Origin: Hsuehochloa calcarea
Taxonomy: Eukaryota > Streptophyta > Magnoliopsida > Poales > Poaceae
Reading direction: 5' to 3'
DNA: 64,000 nt
Assembly (NCBI GenBank): GCA_036346395.1
Contig: CM070602.1
Coordinates: 16,377,098 to 16,441,097 of the forward strand
The notes under the pieces are model-generated. The model worked only from the letters and a program-made list of their open reading frames with translations, ran no database searches and was not told the DNA's origin. Position numbers and translations under genes: made by a program. Shown in pieces: positions 35,588 to 48,761 of the stretch. The number at the start of each line of letters is the position of its first letter. The first letter of the stretch is position 1.

Positions 35588-38500
35588 GGAACTGGCTTTG
35601 TCATCAAATCAGCTGGATTATCATGAGTACTTATCTTGCACATCTTGGCATCACCTTGAGCAATAACACCTCGAATAAAGTGATATCTCACATCAATGCG
35701 CTTTGTTCTTTCATGGAACATCTGATCCTTTGTAAGTCATATAGCACTTTGACTATCACAAAATATGGTAGTGCAAGAATTATCTCAACAAAGCTCGATG
35801 TACAAACCTCTCAACCAAATAGCTTCTTTACAAGCTTCAGAAATGACCATATATTCTACTTCAGTGGTAGATAAGGCAACAACAATTTGCAAACTTGCCT
35901 TCCAGCTAACAGCACAACCACCAATGGTGAAAACATAACATGTGAGAGACCCCCTTTTATCCAAATCACCAGCATAATCAGAGTCAACATAACCAACAAA
36001 TTCATCTCTAGAATTCCCAAACTGCAAACGAGCATTAGAAGTGCCATGCAAATATCTGAAAATCCATTGAACTGCTTTCCAATATTCTTTTCCAGGATTA
36101 GTCATGTATCTACTAACAGCTCTCATTGCATGAGATAAATCAGGACGAGAACAAATCATAGCATACATAAGAGAACCAACTGCACTGGAATATGGAACTC
36201 TAGACATGTACTCAATATCATAATCTGACTCAGGACATAAAGCTGAAGATAATCTGAAATGCGAAGCTAATGGAGTACTCACTGGTTTTGCATCATGCAT
36301 ATTAAAACGACGAAGGACCTTCTCAATATAACCTTGTTGACTAAGGTATAACTTGCTAGATTTCCTCTCTCTAATAATCTCCATGCCAAGAATTTTCTTT
36401 GCTGCACCTAAGTCTTTCATCTCAAATTCATTACTCAATTGTGCTTTCAATTTTGCTGTTTCTGACTTATCTTTTGCAGCAATCAAGATATCATCAACAT
36501 AGAGAAGCAAATAAATAGCCGAACCATTAACAATTTTTAAATAGACACAACTATCATAATCAGATCGCTTAAAATTATGAGAGAGCATAAATGAGACAAA
36601 TCTCTTGTACCATTGCTTAGGAAATTGCTTCAAACCATAAAGAGATTTCTTTAATTACAAACAAGGTGTTCTTTTCCAGGAATAACAAAACCCTCAGGTT
36701 GGTCTATATAAATGTCTTCTTCTAACTCCCCATGTAAGAATACAGTTTTAACATCTAATTGCTTAAGTTCATAATCATGCATAGCAACAATACTGAGTAA
36801 AGTGCGGATAGAATTATGCCAGATTTCACCTCTATTTATAGCCCTTGGCTAACGGGTCTCCAACCCGTTACGGCTAAACCCTAACGGATCCCGCTTCCAC
36901 TTGTGCCGCCTTGCGAAATTACCATTTCGCCTCGCACCTTCTCGGAAGGTCCCGCATTCCTTGTTGTCCACGACTACGCAACCACCTCGAGTGCACGCCG
37001 CCTTTGACACACCTTGACCGTTCGACCTCAACGCCACTGCGTCTAGTCCGGTCTCCACGTGTCTCGCCACGACTCGCCTCGACGCCCCGCAACCAAAGAC
37101 ATAAGAAACACATCACATAGCATTGCTCTAGATACAAGAATCAACATTTGCATTAGTCTCAAAACCATTCATGAATCACACAACTCAAAATCAAAACTAT
37201 GCTCTCCTTTGCTCGATTCAAGCATAAACTAAGTTCGATTTCTCCAAGGCGGAAGTTAGAAGATCGAACTTCCGCATTCCCAGAGCGGAAGCTCCGCACA
37301 TTACCAAAACACAACTCATCTTCACAACTAGGAAAAAGACATCATTAAAGTCAATACCTGGAATCTGACTATAACCTTTAGCAACCAACCTTGCTTTATA
37401 CCTTACTGGTTCAGTAGAAGAAATACATTCCTTTCTTTTGAAAACCAACCTGCAATGAACAGGCTTCTTCTCCTTTGGCAATTTCACTAGTTCCTAAGTG
37501 TCATTCTTTTTAAGTGACTCTATCTCATCATGCATAGCAGTTATCCACTTATTACAATCAGTGGAATCAATAGCCTCAGAGTATGAAGAAAGTTCTGCAT
37601 TACCTTCAATTTCTTCTGCGACACTCAAAGCATAAGCAACAATATTAGCTTTTTCAGTCAACCTCTTGGGTGGATTAATCTCCCTCCTAGGTCTGTCAAC
37701 TGCAATGGACCGTTGTGGTGACTGCTCACAAATAGGAGGATTATCAACAATAGATGCATCATGAGCAACAATATTTTTCTTATCTGACGTGTTATCTGAA
37801 CCAATAAAATAATCCACCTGAACACTTGAATTCTACTCACTCTCAACAAGAACATTAGTAGGCGGTTTATCATGAAGCATAGCAGATTCATTAAAGATAA
37901 CATTTCTATTAATCACAACCTTACGTGTTTCAGGATTCCATAACTTATATCATTTAACACCAGATTTATAACAAAGAAAGATGCACTTAACAACTCTAGG
38001 CTCTAATTTTCCATTATCAACATGAGCATAAGCAGTACAATAAAAAAATATTTAATTCTGGATAATTTGCTGGAGAATCAGATCATACCTCAATTGGAGT
38101 CTTCCTTTCAATTACAATAGAGGGTGACCGATTAATAAGATAGCAAGCAGTGGAAGTGGCTTCAGCCAAAAAATGTATGCAAACCTGCATTAGACAACAT
38201 ACAACATGCCTTGGAAATGATGGTTCTGTTTATACGCTCAGCTACACCGTTTTGTTGAGGAGTATGATGAACGGTATAGTGCCTGACAATGCTTTCAATC
38301 TTGCAATATGATTCAAATTCATTAAAACAGAATTCCATCCCATTATCAGTGCAAATTTTTTTACCTTCTTTTCAGTTTGCCTTTCAATCATAGTCTTCCA
38401 CTCTTTAAATGCTGAAAATACTTCTGATTTATGCTTCAAGAAATAAGGCCACACTCTTCTAGAGTAATTATCAATAATTGTTAACATATAGCTAGCACCT

Positions 38501-39580
38501 CCTAACGATGTCTTGGTGGATGGCCCCATAAATCAGAATGCACATAATCCAAAATACCTTATATAGTATGAACTGAAGTATTGAACCCCACCCTCTTGTG
38601 TTTGCCAAACACACAATGTTCACAAAATTTCAACTTAACGATGCTATGTCCATCAAGAAGTCCTCTCTTGATCAATTCTGCCAAATCCATTTCACTCATA
38701 TGCCCAAGGCGTATATGCCAAATATTAGTAGCATCAGAATTAAATAATGAACTTGAAATTACAACAACATTACCTGATATTGTAGTACCTCGCAGATGGT
38801 ACAGATTGACAGTTTTAATATCAGCTTTCATCACAATAAGAGAGCCTTTTGATACATTTAAAACCCCACCTTCACCAGAATACTTGTACCCTTTAACATC
38901 AAAAGTACTCAAAGAGATGAGGTTTCTTTTCAAATCTGGAATGTGCCTCATATCTGTCAAAGTTCTAAAAATGCCATCAAACATCTTGATCTGAATTAAA
39001 CTAATTCTTGCAACCTTACAAGATGAGTTATCACCCATCAACACAGTACCACTTTCAACAGGTTCATAGGTGGTAAACCAGTCCCTATTAGAACACATAT
39101 GAAAGGTACAGGCAGAATCAAGAATCTATTCATCATTGGTCTTAGCACATCCAACAAAGGCAACAAAGATTTCTCCATCAGTACTATCATCAGCAACAAG
39201 AGAGGCTTTACCTCCATCATCTGGTTTACCTTTTGGCTTATAGTAGTCAGCTCTCTTTTCTTTATTATGTAGCTTCTAGCATTCAGAGATATCGTCCCAC
39301 TTTTCTTGTAATATTTGCATGACTTGTACTTACATCTTGATTTCGACCGGTTCTTGTAGCCGTTCGAACTTTTGCATCGAGATCCATTGTTTGAGTTCTT
39401 CTCCTTTTGTCCTTGCTATGAATAAACAAGTCTTCTCCTTACGAGCTTGAATTTTCAGAAGGTACCATATGTTTCATCTTCTCCTTTGCACGCAAAGCTT
39501 CATAAACTTCATTAAGAGTGAGAGTATCTCTACTATATAATATGATATCTCCAAAATTTGAAAAAGAACTAGGCAGTGAA
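35588..39580 (-). pseudogene. Copia element C pol (truncated at its 5' end)
   Basis: Minus-strand frame 36633-35785 is a largely intact RT C-terminus and RNase H: YVDD active site, YSSAVGSLMYAM, VGYVDSDYAGDLD, ALSTTEVEYM. RT continues up to 37487 (KGYSQIPGIDFNDVF) across a ~500-bp insertion. The integrase C-terminal linker is at 37817-37494, the integrase core at 38529-38242 (IIDNYSRRVWPYFLKHK), and the zinc region at 39098-38559 (HIRLGHMSEMDL, CEHCVFGKHKR). Most of gag and the 5' LTR are missing; at 39580 the sequence switches to an inverted copy of the family's own 3' end. Confidence 0.88.
36817..37312. mobile_element. Insertion of about 495 bp in copia C RT
   Basis: RT codons for ...VVKMS (37320) and SIRTLLSIVAMHDYE (36815) should be adjacent, so the DNA between them is inserted. 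It is GC-rich in its middle, with TATAAATAG on the minus strand at 36833-36841. No terminal repeats or target duplication are convincing. Class unknown. Confidence 0.6.
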
Positions 39581-40603
39581 CACATGTCTAGAGTTTCATA
39601 TTCCAGTACAGTTGGTTCTCTTATGTAGCTATGGTTTGTTCTCGTCCTGATTTATCACATGCAATGAGTGTTATTAGTAGATACATGGCTAGTCCTGGAA
39701 AAGAGCATTGGAAAGCAGTCCAGTGGATTTTCAGATATTTGCGTGTCACCTCTAATGCTCGTTTGCAGTTTGGAAATTCTAGAGATGAACTTGTTGGTTA
39801 TGTTGACTCTGATTATGCTTGTGATTTGGACAAGAGCAGGTTTCTCACAGTTTATGTTTTCACTATTGGTGGTTGTGGCAAGTTTGCATGCTACTGTAGC
39901 CTTATCTACCACTGAAGCAGAATATATAGCTATTTCTGAAGCTTGTAAAGAAGCTATTTGGTTGAGAGGTTTGTACATTGAGCTTTGTGGAGATAATTCT
40001 TGCATTACTATATTTTGTGATAGTCAGAGTGTTATATGCCTTACAAAGGATCAGATGTTCCATGAGCGAACAAAGCGGATTGATGTGAGATGTCACTTTA
40101 TTCGAGGTGTTATTGCTTAAGGTGATGTTAATGTGTGCAAGATAAGTTCTCATGATAATCCAGCTTGATATGATGATAAAGTCAGTTCATGTTACTAAGT
40201 TTGAGCTTTGCTCAAGCTTAATTGGTATTGCAGTTTAGTCGTAGAGACTAATTGGTGCATGGCGATTTTTATCTTATTGTGGGGTTATTTTAGTGATTGA
40301 TGATTCTTCATTTTACTACAAAAGAAAATTCGTCTCAATGTGAAAATTATTGGGATATATGATCCGAATTCTTAATGTGGTCGAATTCAAACTTACTATA
40401 TTATTGGAATTAGGTTTCTTTCTTATACTCCAAGTCATGTTACCACTTTATATACGTCTTGTAAGTCGCACGGGAGAGTGGGCGTCTCATTATAATCCCT
40501 CTGCGATTTATAAATACTCTTTATATAGTGTTTATCGCCGATTGACACCCGTGATTTTTTTCTCATAAGAATTTTTTATGTAAAAATTTGTAATCCCTAT
40601 TTT
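39581..40603 (+). mobile_element. Inverted 3' fragment of copia family C
   Basis: On the + strand this carries the end of RT/RNase H (SRPDLSHAMSVISRYMA, VGYVDSDYACDLD, ALSTTEAEYIAISEACKEAIW) and the 3' LTR (40190-40603). It is the same part of the family as 35160-36215, in opposite orientation. A frameshift lies near 39880. The LTR lacks its last bases (CCCTATTTTT then GACCC instead of the expected CTAACA). Confidence 0.85.
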
Positions 40604-41067
40604 TGACCCGAAGCTTCGTGTGACGCGGGGAACTGGAGCCTGCGGCGGTCGTGCCGTCCGGAACACGCGCTGAGCGTGGTGGAACTGGAACAACCCGTGT
40701 ACCGTGGTTGGGCGGCAGGAGCAGCTGTCCAGCCCGTTCCTATCGCACGTTTATGCCCATGCCAGGCCAACACGGTGAATTGGGCCGTGCGATGTGGCCC
40801 ATCCCGAACCACGCGTGCTAGACCGTGCAGGACGGCCGCGCCTCGGTATTTGTTTGAACGGACGTTGGACTTGGACGCCGTCAACGTAGGCCAAACCTGG
40901 TCCCTACCGTATGGAAGCGACGACCAGAAAAAAGGCAAGCCCCAAATTCTTACACCGCACGCACCACTTGCTCGTCGGCACAAACAACCTCCTGTCTCCG
41001 CCGTAGCTGATCCACAGATCCCCGCGACCCATCCGGTCCCCCTTGCAGCAGCTGAGCCTTCGCGCCG
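40604..41067 (+). promoter_or_regulatory. GC-rich 5' flank of NBS-LRR gene 1
   Basis: Host-like GC-rich DNA between the copia LTR and the ATG. No TATA box is clear. The gene's promoter may have been cut short by the retroelement at 40603. Confidence 0.4.
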
Positions 41068-43109
41068 ATGCCCACGGCAGCGCCCGCGGCAGCGCCGTGG
41101 CCCGTGTCGCAGGACGTCTCCGCGCTCGCCGACCGCGCCCTCGCCCACGCCCACGCCGACGCCGCGCTGCGGGGCCTCGCGGCCGCGCTCCTCCGGATCC
41201 AGCCCGTGGCCCGCGAGATCGAGCGGAGGCTACCCGGCGCCGAGGGGCACACCCTGTCCGACTGGCTTCACCGCCTGAAGGAGGCCGTCGCCGACGCCGA
41301 GGACCTCCTGGACGAGCTCCACCGATGCCGATGCCAGGTCGGCCCCGCGCTCTCCGCTTGCGTTAACACCGTCTTTAGCAAGCCTGCCCGGAAGCTGAAG
41401 CTGTTGGTCGATAGGCTTGACCGCATCCACGATGATTCCGGACGCCTTGGTCGTGACGCTGAGACGGACGAGGCGGGATGCGGCGTGCGGTCGCCGAATC
41501 GTGTGACAGGCTCCGTGCTCGCGGAGCGCAAGGTGTTTGGGCGTGACAGGGAGCGTGATGAGATAGTCGGTAGGCTCGTTGATGGCGCCCAGGAAAGCTG
41601 TTCTTCTGCTGCTCCGGTTGTTGCAATCGTTGGCCATGGCGGCATAGGGAAGACTACGGTTGCCCAGTGTGTGTATAATGATTCGAGGGTTGAAGGGCAC
41701 TTTGATCTTAGAGCATGGGTCTGCGTCTGGGATAGGTCGGATGAGGTTGAGCTCACTAGGGAGACATTACAGTCCATTGGTGGAGCAGATGATACATTGT
41801 ATGTCGATGGTTTGGCCAATTTGGAAAGGTTACAGGAGAAGCTTGAAGAATTAGTTGCATCAAAGAGGTTTCTTCTTGTTCTTGATGATGTGTGGAATGA
41901 TGAGGAGAAGACTGAGCTGGAGAATCGGGGTGTGTGGAAGAAGGTGCTGGCACCTCTTAGGTCTGCCGCAAGTGGGAGCAAGATCTTGGTGAACACTCGG
42001 ATGAAGCTAGTAGCTGAAATTCTGAATGCGACACATGTGGTTTCCCTCGATGGATTAGGGGCAGTGATTGTTGGTTGTTATCAAAGGAGACCGCTTTGGG
42101 TGGAGAAACCATGGATGTTCCTTCTGAGTTGCAAGACATTGGGAAAGCCATTGCTGCAAAGGTGAAGGGTTCACCTTTAGCTGCTAAAGCTCTTGGACAA
42201 ATGCTAAGAAATACCAGGAACACACGGAGATGGAGAACACTACTGGACACAGAAATTAGTGATAACATTATTATTTCCTCACTCCAACTCAGTTATCAAC
42301 ACTTGCCTGGGCACCTCCAGCGCTGCTTTGCGTACTGCAGCATATTTCCAAGAAGGTGGAGGTTCGATCGAGATAAATTGGTCAAGATTTGGACAACCCT
42401 GGGTTTCATCCAACCATCAAGGAAAGAAGGAAAAAGGGTGGAGGATTTAGGACAAGAATACTTTGATGATCTCCTATCACGGTCCTTCTTCCAGACTGCC
42501 AATAATAACCACCAAACATATTATTTCCTAGATGACTTAATGCATGATTTGGCGCAGCATTTTTCTGCTCACGATTGCATCAAAATTGATGACCATGTTC
42601 CTGTTGTGATTCCACCAACAGTCCGTCACTTGTCTGTCTCAACTGATTATTTATTACAGCTCAAGAGCAAGTGTAGGTTGGGAAGGCTGCGGACATTGTT
42701 AGTTCTTAGAAGCTCTTCATTATCCTTGAGTAATTTCCCTAGTAAACTTCTATCTGAACTTAAAAACTTGCGTGTTCTGGATCTTAGCGAGTCTGATATT
42801 GTAGAATTACCAGGTGCCATTAGTCAGTTGGTTCATCTCCATTACCTAGCTTTGTGCTGCATAACCAACAACCTTCCCAAGTGTATATACAGACTTAGTC
42901 ATCTTGAAGTGCTGGATATGCCTCTATTGTTATTTCGCAGTAGTCATCCTGGAGGTATTGGCAAATTGGTTACATTTAAATATCTTGAAACTTGTTATAG
43001 ACACAAGGTAGATGAGGGCCGTGGTTGGTGTTTGATAAGAGTTGAATTCCATTCTTCAAAGGAGACAGTGTTGTCATCGACGAATAGACCTGTGAAGTTG
43101 ATTGGTTGA
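41068..43109 (+). pseudogene. CC-NBS-LRR resistance gene 1 (frameshifted, LRR truncated)
   Basis: The ATG at 41068 opens a coiled-coil N-terminus with WLHRLKEAVADAEDLLDEL (Rx-N type). It then has P-loop GHGGIGKTT (residues 189-197), RNBS-A FDLRAWVCV, kinase-2 FLLVLDDVW (268-276) and RNBS-B GSKILVNTR. At about 42058-42063 the frame shifts. The continuation (from 42075) supplies the DCWLLSKETALGG region, GLPL motif GSPLAAKALG, CFAYCSIFP, LMHDLAQ and three to four LRRs, then ends at 43109. Such proteins are cytosolic ATP-binding switches that sense pathogen effectors (family knowledge). As read it would yield a 365-aa truncated CC-NBS protein. The LRR is far shorter than in its neighbour (about 250 against 560 residues). 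One-base sequence error is possible at the shift but would not restore the LRR. Confidence 0.88.
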
Positions 43110-43662
43110 TAACATTATCAACTTCCTCGTGTGCTTTCAGAATTGAACTTTGCTAAGGAGCCGAACATGGAATTCAACCCTTCCATAAGCACAACAGATC
43201 ATTGGACTCAATCTGTATCCGTGTGTTTCAGAGATTTGATACCAGAATAATTTACGAGAAGACTGTCATTCTAATTTGGTGGAACAAGGATTTGGTTGTT
43301 CATATGCGTCACAACTTTGAACTGTTCCCTGTTGGTTTCTTCACTGGGTTGGCTAAATCCCTTCTATTACAGGACTAGCTACCAGTTTTGGTATCATGAC
43401 GAGCTCTGTGTAGTTTTTTTTTCATTTCTTTTTTCCGTTTCTCATATTGTAAGCAATTTCTTTAAAGAAAAGAAGAAAAGAGATGGTAATTTGAGAGTGC
43501 AATTATGATGCCATATTGCTTTGATCGAGTGTGGGTTCCATTTCGTGATTCTGTGCATTGGTTTTCAGTTTCCCATTGGTCATAGCAGATAGCACCCGCT
43601 TCCTTCAATACTGGGGCCTGGGGGAAACAGATACGCGTAAAGTACAACTTGAAAGTTAAAAC

Positions 43663-43791
43663 TGTTGGAATATGCGACATGCGGCTTGTATTATCAGGGG
43701 TCAATTGGCCAGTATATATACACAAACATGTTACAGATAAGGAAACCAAAACAAATTATATCTCTAACTTATCTCTATCTTATCTCTAACA
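43663..43791 (-). repeat. 3' LTR of copia D (129 bp)
   Basis: Starts TGTTGGAATATGCGACATGC. Differs from the 5' LTR at about positions 22 and 39 (G/A and T/C). Confidence 0.95.
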
Positions 43792-44049
43792 CCCCCCTCA
43801 AACTCATGGTGGATCAACAACACTGAGTTTGGAGAGGTAGAAGCCGTGCTGTGCTCGAGTCTGGGCCTTCGTGAAGAAATCCGCTATCTGAAGCTCTGAA
43901 GGCACATACTGAAGAGCAATCACCTAATCATGCACACAAGACCTCATGAAGGAAGCATCAACACCAATATGCTTGGTGAGCTCATGCTTCACAGGTCACG
44001 CAACACTTGATAGCACTCAGATTGTCGACAAGAGAGAGTCGGTGTAATG

Positions 44050-46860
44050 TAAACACCAAAATCCTCAAGTAACCACCGTAGCCAAGTAATCTCTGTGTCA
44101 AGAGAGCCATAGCTCAAACTCACCTCTGACTCGAACGGGATACCGCAGTCTGTTTCTTCGTCTTCCAGGCAATAAGCGAACCACCAAGAAAAACACAGTA
44201 AGCAGAGATAGACCGGCGATCAGAGGGATCGCTGGCCCAAGTAGCATCCGAATAAGCCTGAAGCTGTAACGAGCTGGAGCGTGGAAAGAAGAGACGGCGA
44301 GAAATAGTCCCACGAAGGTATCGCGAGAACTCAAGAAGGTGGTCAGAGTGGACTGAGTGGGAGCGAAACAAACCGACTCGTAATGTGAACTGGATAAGTG
44401 ATATCCGGACGAGTAATGACAAGGTAGACAAGACTCCCAACAAGATGACGATAGCGAGTCGGATCAGAAAGAGGCTCGCCATCAGAGGGTCGGAGGTGAA
44501 CATTGAGCTCCATAGGAGTCTCAACAGGACGCTGATCAGTGAGGGAGGCGCGATCAAGAAGTTCCTGAATATACTTCTCTTGGGACATAAAGAAACCATC
44601 TGGAGTGGAAGTAACCTCAATCCCAAGGAAGTAACGAAAAGGACCAAGATCCGACATAAGGAACTGCCACTAAGACGAGCCTTGACAAAGGCAATGTACT
44701 CGAGTCATCTCCTGTGAATGATCATATCATCAACATACTGAAGAAGAAGAGTCCAACCACGAGACGAAGTGTGGACAAAAGCGCAGGTCGGGATCACTTG
44801 TCAAAAACCAAAGAAGCGGTGACCACAGAGGAGAAGCGCCAAACCAGTGCACGAGGGCTTGCTTAAGGCCATAGAGAGAGCGACGAAGGCGCATGCCATG
44901 CCCTCAGAGCAGTAATACCCGGTGGCGGATGCATGTAGACCTCCTCACGCAACTCGCCATTAAGAAAGGCATTCTTGACATCAAGTTGAGAATGCACTAC
45001 CGATGGCAATGCACGCCACCGAAAGAAGAGCGCGACAAGGGTCATGTGGGCCACAGAGCAAAAAGTCTCGTCAGAGTCACGACCATGCTCTCTTTGGAAG
45101 CCACGAGCAACAAGACGCGCCTTATAGCGCTCAAGAGAGCCATCGAGCGAGTCTTAATCTTATAGACCCACTTACATGTGATGGGACGAGAGCGAGATGG
45201 AAAAGGAACAAGATCCCAAGTACCAAGACGCTCGGGCAAGAATTCCTCGGCCATGGCATGCCGCCACTCAGATGAGTAATGAAGATCCCTGAGGGAGGCA
45301 GCTCACAAGTAGGCGCGCAAAGAAAGGCAAAAGCGGGCGGGGCCGAATCGATCGGCGATCGCGAGAGCGAGCGAGGAGAAGACGGCCCATCGTGGGAAGA
45401 TGAATCATCGAAGAAGATGAAACATCGGGAAGTGGGCTCATCTAGAAGATCCTCAATACGAGGTCGACGAGTGTAGACAAGTGTAGTGGGGAGCCCGAGG
45501 AGCCGCAGGAGACGAAGCAGCGGCGACAATGGCGAGAGGCCACAGGAGAAATATGTGGAGATGAGATAGGTGTATCCGAAAGGTCAAAAGACAGAGACTC
45601 CACAGAGGAAGTCAAGGAGAGACAGACGTGGGTAGAAGGGACGAGACTCGTCGAAAGTCACATCCCGAGAAATTCGTGATCCGTCGACCAACAGATCCCA
45701 AAGACCGAGATAGCCCTTGTGCTCGGCACTGTACCCCAAAAAGACACACTCAATGGACTGAGCAGTCAGTTTGGTGCGTTCTCGAGGGGCGAGAAGAACG
45801 TAGCAAACGCAACCAAACAGACGAAGGCCAGAGTAGTCAGGAAGGAGACCACAGAGACGCTCAATAGGGATTGCGCTCAAGAGCGTAAGAAAGGTTGGAT
45901 GTTGATGAGATAGGTGGCGATGGAAACGACCTCCGCCAAAAGTGAGGTGGAATAGAGGCGGCAATCATTAGTGCACGAGCCGACTCAAGGAGGTGACGAT
46001 GCTTGCGCTCAACAACACCATTCTGAGCATGAGCACCAGGACAAGAGAACTGAGCGAGAGTGCCTGCGCAAGAAAACTGCGCAGGTGATGAGAGAGGTAC
46101 TCACAGAGAGTCGCCACGAAAGACACGAATAGGAGTGGAGAACTGTGTGCGAACCATAGTGGCAAACTGTTTATAGATAGACAAGACCTTACTACGAGAA
46201 GCCATGAAATATATCCAAGTGTGGCGAGAGAAATCATCTATAAATATGATATAGTATCGATGACCCCTTTCAAACGAAGGGAGCTAACCCCAAACATCCG
46301 AATGAACAAGATCAAATGGACGTTGAGACACCGACTCACTATGAGGATAAGGAAGCCGGGTTGTTTGCCTAACTTACACTACGACAATGTAGAGACACGT
46401 CTCCGAGATGCACTCCGAAGACCACGACGAACTAAAGACGACAGACGAGAGCCACAGATGGCCAAGACGGTGATGCCACTGCCGAAAGAGCCGGTGACGG
46501 AGTGGCGGAGGCGAGAGAGGCGGCGGCGACGGTGGCGCTGAAGGAAGGTGAAGCTACCAAGCTCCCAGAGACGCCGCGAGTCAAGGCGCCGAGGCCGAAC
46601 CAACCGAGCTCCGTGTGGCGGTCTGAACACAACAAGAGTCGAGTCGAGAATGATCCGATAACCAAGGTCGAATGTCATCAGCAGAAGAAATCGCATGGTT
46701 AGGCGAGGAACATGAGCAATGTAAGGAACATGAAAAGATGAGTTGCTAAGAGGTCCTCGACTGAGACAAAAGAGAGGTACCATCGCCAGTAAGTACACCG
46801 ACGGGGAATCAAGAGGTGTAACAAAAGATAGAGTGGAAGAATCGGAAGTCATGTGGAAGG
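44050..46860 (-). pseudogene. Copia D pol
   Basis: The minus frames show RNase H (YSDATWASDPSDRRSISAY near 44200), the RT C-terminus (FRYFLGIEVTSTPDGFFM, YRHLVGSLVYL) and the RT start (QLDVKNAFLNGELREEVYM near 45000). They also show the integrase/RT linker (LFGCVCYVLLAPRERTKL, FLGYSAEHKGY near 45800), integrase (near 46237-45968) and the pre-integrase region (46852-46379). Frameshifts separate nearly every domain. Wording is close to element A. Confidence 0.85.
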
Positions 46861-47059
46861 ATGCTCCGAATCAAGGATCCACGGGAGGTACCGATCGTAG
46901 GAGGTGGTTTCTCGGTGCAGAAGAGTCGGTCGCGAGAACTCGCAGAACTGCCGAGGAAGACCCTGAAGCGGCAGCGATCGTCGAAGTCGGCTATCTCTCG
47001 CCGATGAGAGAAAACGCGAAGTAGTCGATGCGACGCCGATGTAGAAGTACCGAGCAGTG

Positions 47060-48005
47060 CTAGGAGAAGAACGTCGTGAAATATGCCGCTGCTTTCTTGT
47101 AGCATTGAGACTCAATGTGGCCTATCTTGTCGCAGATAGGAGCGGCGAGGACACCACCGCCAGATGGAGGGCGCCACCACCACTGTGGCGGCCACGGGAG
47201 GAGGCGTCTTGAAGCGTGAAGCGCCGGTGTAGCAGTGTCTGCGCGGCGAGCACGAGGGGAGTGGCATCGACCGCACCACTCGACGAGTCTCCTCTGCACG
47301 TATCTCGGTAAGGGCCTCCAGAAGAGTGACACGAGGGTGGCGTGCAAGTAGCTGGGCACGCCTGCTGCAACTCGGGGCGGCGAGTAAGGAACTCGTGAGA
47401 CACGCCAAACTCCAAGTCGGACGGACAATAAGCAAAGATGAATGAACGAGCAGCGGCCAGAAGGCGAAGAGAGTCCATTGGCGCTGCATGCGAACTCGAG
47501 CGTAGAAGGCGTCAACAGTAGCATCACCCTGCTGAAGAGAGTGCTCCTGACGAACTACTGACAAGTAGAGGGCATCTCCAGAGGGTTCGTAGCGCTGTCG
47601 AAGATGAGTCCACATCTGGACAGCCGATGAAAATCCCACAATCTCAGAAGAAAACTGAGGCTGAACACTGGCGATGAAGACAGCAGCAGCTCGAGCGTCG
47701 TCGTCACACCACTGAGTGTAGGTAGTCAAGCGATCCATGTAGGAGTCCAGAGCCTCTTGGTAGACAGAGGCAGCCTTCTCATCAGCAAGGCCAGCAGACT
47801 CAATAGCAGCCTTGTCAGCTGTCGGGGGAAGCGCAACAGACGTAGGCTCCGTCGGAGAAGTAGGGCATGGCGGGCAGGTGACATCGCCAGAGAGGACGCC
47901 CCAAAGACGAAGACCACGCATATGGATGCGCATGTGAGACACGAAGTCGGTGTAGTTAACACCGTCGAAGATCACCGGGCAACGAGGGAGAGAAACGGTA
48001 CCCAT
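47060..48005 (-). pseudogene. Copia D gag
   Basis: The ATG at 48005 (minus) begins a gag reading PVIFDGVNYTDFVSHMRIHM, then LRLWGVLSGD and MWTHLRQRYEPSGDALYL: the UBN2/DUF4219-type copia gag entry. The frame is good for about 190 residues, then shifts near 47440. The late zinc-knuckle piece (CDKIGHIESQCYKK, near 47110) is in another frame. Confidence 0.85.
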
Positions 48006-48761
48006 TGGTAGGCGGCGCTGGACGGCGCGGCGACCAAAGTAACGATGTCTAACAGGCGGCGCTGGACGGCGCGGCGGTTAGAACAACGTTTTTTTTCGGG
48101 CCGGCTTTACTCAAAAGTCAGCCGAACCGACCCTTTCGGCCCAAAGGCCGAAAGACACCGGGGGAACTAGGGTTCCCGGATCGCGCTGCAGGGTGGCGGC
48201 GGCTCCGAAAAGCTGTCGGTGGCGGCAACGGCACCGAGCTTCAGCGGCAACTCCGGCAAGAGTGGCTAGGCGGCGTCCTCCGCGGAGAAGCGGGATCGAC
48301 GGAGCGGCGGCGTCTTCCAACCGAGCTCGATGGCGGCGGCTCGATGGCGACCACGGCGGCTCTCGATGGCGGCGACGGCTCCGGATGCGTTCTCGATGGC
48401 GACCACGGCGGCTCTCGATGGCGACGGCTCCGGATCGGACCGGAGGCGGGCGGCTCGGATCCGGCGGGAGGAGCGGATGCGACGCCGCCCAAAGGGCGGC
48501 GGCCACTGGCGCAAGACGCTGGAGGTCCGCGACGGCCGGACCGGGAAGGAGGCCGGCGGCCCAAGCAGCAAGGCGGCCTCCGTGCGACGCTGGAGGTCCG
48601 CGACGGGCCGACCGGGAAGGAGGCCGGCGTGCGGCGCAGAAGAGGGAGCCGGCGTGCGGCGACCACGACGGGGAAGGAAGCCGGCGGACGGGAGAGGCCG
48701 ACTGAAGCGGCGACGGTGGCGGCTAGGTCAGGAGAAAGGTAACCCTAGCGCTCTGATACCA
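48006..48761 (-). other. Copia D leader with internal GC-rich tandem repeats
   Basis: Leader between gag and 5' LTR. 48345-48440 repeats an approximately 60-bp GATGGCGACCACGGCGGCTC unit. 48521-48655 repeats an approximately 70-bp GACGCTGGAGGTCCGCGACG unit. The primer-binding site occupies 48750-48761. ORFs on both strands here are composition artefacts. Confidence 0.8.
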
